A stretch of 64,000 bases of DNA from Syngnathus acus (lineage: Eukaryota > Chordata > Actinopteri > Syngnathiformes > Syngnathidae). Positions 62,607-64,000 of this stretch are shown here, one piece after another. The position numbers were made by a program, and so were the translations under genes. The DNA lies in contig NC_051096.1 of the NCBI RefSeq assembly GCF_901709675.1, forward strand, positions 4,241,001-4,305,000. Reading direction: 5' to 3'. How positions within the stretch are numbered: the first letter of the stretch is position 1; each line of letters opens with the position of its first letter. The notes under the pieces were generated by a model. That model saw nothing but the letters and a program-made list of their open reading frames with translations. It was not told the origin of the DNA and made no database searches.

Positions 62607-64000
62607 ATGTGGAAGAGGTACAGAGTGCAGCCGACCACCAGGTAGTGACGGAGCAAAAACCAAAAGCAAATGAGATGACAGTGTTGAGAAGTCAAGGTGA
62701 GCATGAAGCTTCAAGGATGACTTCAAACAGGATTGTAGGGACCTCAAACTCTGGGGAAGTCATTAGCTTGGCGGGCTACAGAGATAGACCAAACCTTACA
62801 AGTGCAACATAAATAGTGTGGTTTGTTCGCTTTTCACACCTGACCGACAATGAATTACCCTGAATGTGGAGCACAGCATATAGGAAAGCAAAAAAAAAAG
62901 TGAAATTGCAGTCGAGGTCCATTGATTGGCAGCGAGACAAAAGACGAAAAGTGCGAAGCGGCGGGAGGTCGGGGTAAGAAGAAAATCTGCTCCAACATGG
63001 TAGAAAATGGAATGTTGCAATACTGCTAAAGCTCACGGCCCATTTTGCAGGGTCATTATTGAGCTACACGTCATGCAAAGGGTTTTTATTTGTTTCTTTG
63101 ATTGCTACAACCAAAACAAAGAAATAAAAAATCCGAGACTATAGAAGCTGTCCAGCTTTGTTTTACCTCTGCTTATACATCTCTGCTATTAATGTTTCAT
63201 ATTATGTACTCTCCTCTTGCTTTTTACTTTTTACACTACCTGGTTGAAAGTGGTGCTTACCTGTTCTATAACACGTGTTGCTTTATTTAACATTGAAGCT
63301 TACAGGACAAAAAAAGGACCAAAAGCTATTGAGCATCTTGAGAAATTGCTTTTAAAGACAAGTGGCAGAGGGCCAGAGAGTGTTTTGCGCTATATGCTGA
63401 TAAATGGAAACTGAATGTAACTTTATGACTTTGACACAAGCCACTGGTTAGCCGTGCTGCAGATCATCCGCAGCACTCAGCTAAAAAATTAATGGCGCTC
63501 GTTCCATTCGCGACTCTAATGCGTTCTCTGAAAATGAAGATATAGCGAGTGAATCTTCATCAGTGATTCGGGTTTTTCTTTCTTTATTGTTGTTGTCGCA
63601 ATAGCTGTGCAAATGAATCCATCTGCTTTTTAATCCCAACAAGAGTATTTTCCGAATGCTTCACCAATAATCAAATCCAACTTCATACACTACATTTCCT
63701 TTTACGTTCTCTCGACTTAACTAAACATAGTTACTTCCCCCGACACATATCGAGATTTGAAAGAGTCTCATTTGCTCAGTCAACAGCGCTGATGGCTGTG
63801 TGAGATTAAGAGACCCCCTCCATTTTTCCACACTCTTGCTATTTTGAGTGACACCCTAATCCTTTCAATCTTATCAACGATATGTGAGAAACTCAATCGT
63901 ATGTGGAGGAGATTAGCGGCCAGTTTTGCCCTTCGATATTAACGTTACTATTGTTTTCTTTAAAACTTAGTCGACTGAAAGCAAAGTCTTTATCAATCCT
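62607..64000. other. Intergenic DNA to the right edge, no gene seen
   Basis: Unique AT-rich sequence without recognisable exons, repeats or RNA genes. Confidence 0.5.

Overview
The window is vertebrate nuclear DNA, most likely from a teleost fish. It is AT-rich and gene-poor, with spliced coding exons separated by introns of several kilobases, many microsatellites, and many copies of a non-autonomous DNA transposon whose ends read TACCGTATTTTCC...GGAAAATACGGTA. There are no bacterial operons, CRISPR arrays, tRNA or rRNA genes, and I found no previously undescribed multi-gene system. I cannot name the species from the sequence alone.

One gene is supported. It is the 5' end of a CUB and Sushi multiple domains gene on the minus strand, best assigned to csmd2. 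Three coding exons are visible: 22183-22048 (start codon and signal peptide), 13035-12819 (first two thirds of CUB domain 1) and 5741-5629 (end of CUB domain 1). Their splice phases (1, 2, 1) join into one open frame of 155 codons plus one base, without a stop. Introns 1 and 2 are about 9.0 and 7.1 kb. Intron 3 runs off the left edge, so every Sushi domain, the other CUB domains and the C-terminal membrane anchor lie outside the window. A GC/CpG-richer stretch around 22.0-22.9 kb is the probable 5' UTR and promoter zone. It contains a 31-codon upstream ORF and a strong candidate 3' splice site, which suggests an additional non-coding first exon.

From about 22.9 kb to the right edge (41 kb) I see no credible coding exon. 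This is upstream flanking DNA, or intron if a distant 5' exon exists. It holds most of the transposon copies, an approximately 189-bp tandem duplication near 28.3-28.65 kb, simple repeats, and several GC-richer unique patches that could be regulatory but cannot be tested here.

The main repeat occurs as about a dozen full or partial copies falling into three subfamilies. Subfamily A (about 310 bp) carries an internal segment resembling a hAT-type terminus. Subfamily B (about 350-416 bp) has an AT-rich core. Subfamily C (about 340-390 bp) has an unrelated core. All share ends and an internally repeated GTGCGCCTTATA motif. One A copy ends about 80 bp upstream of the exon 2 splice acceptor.
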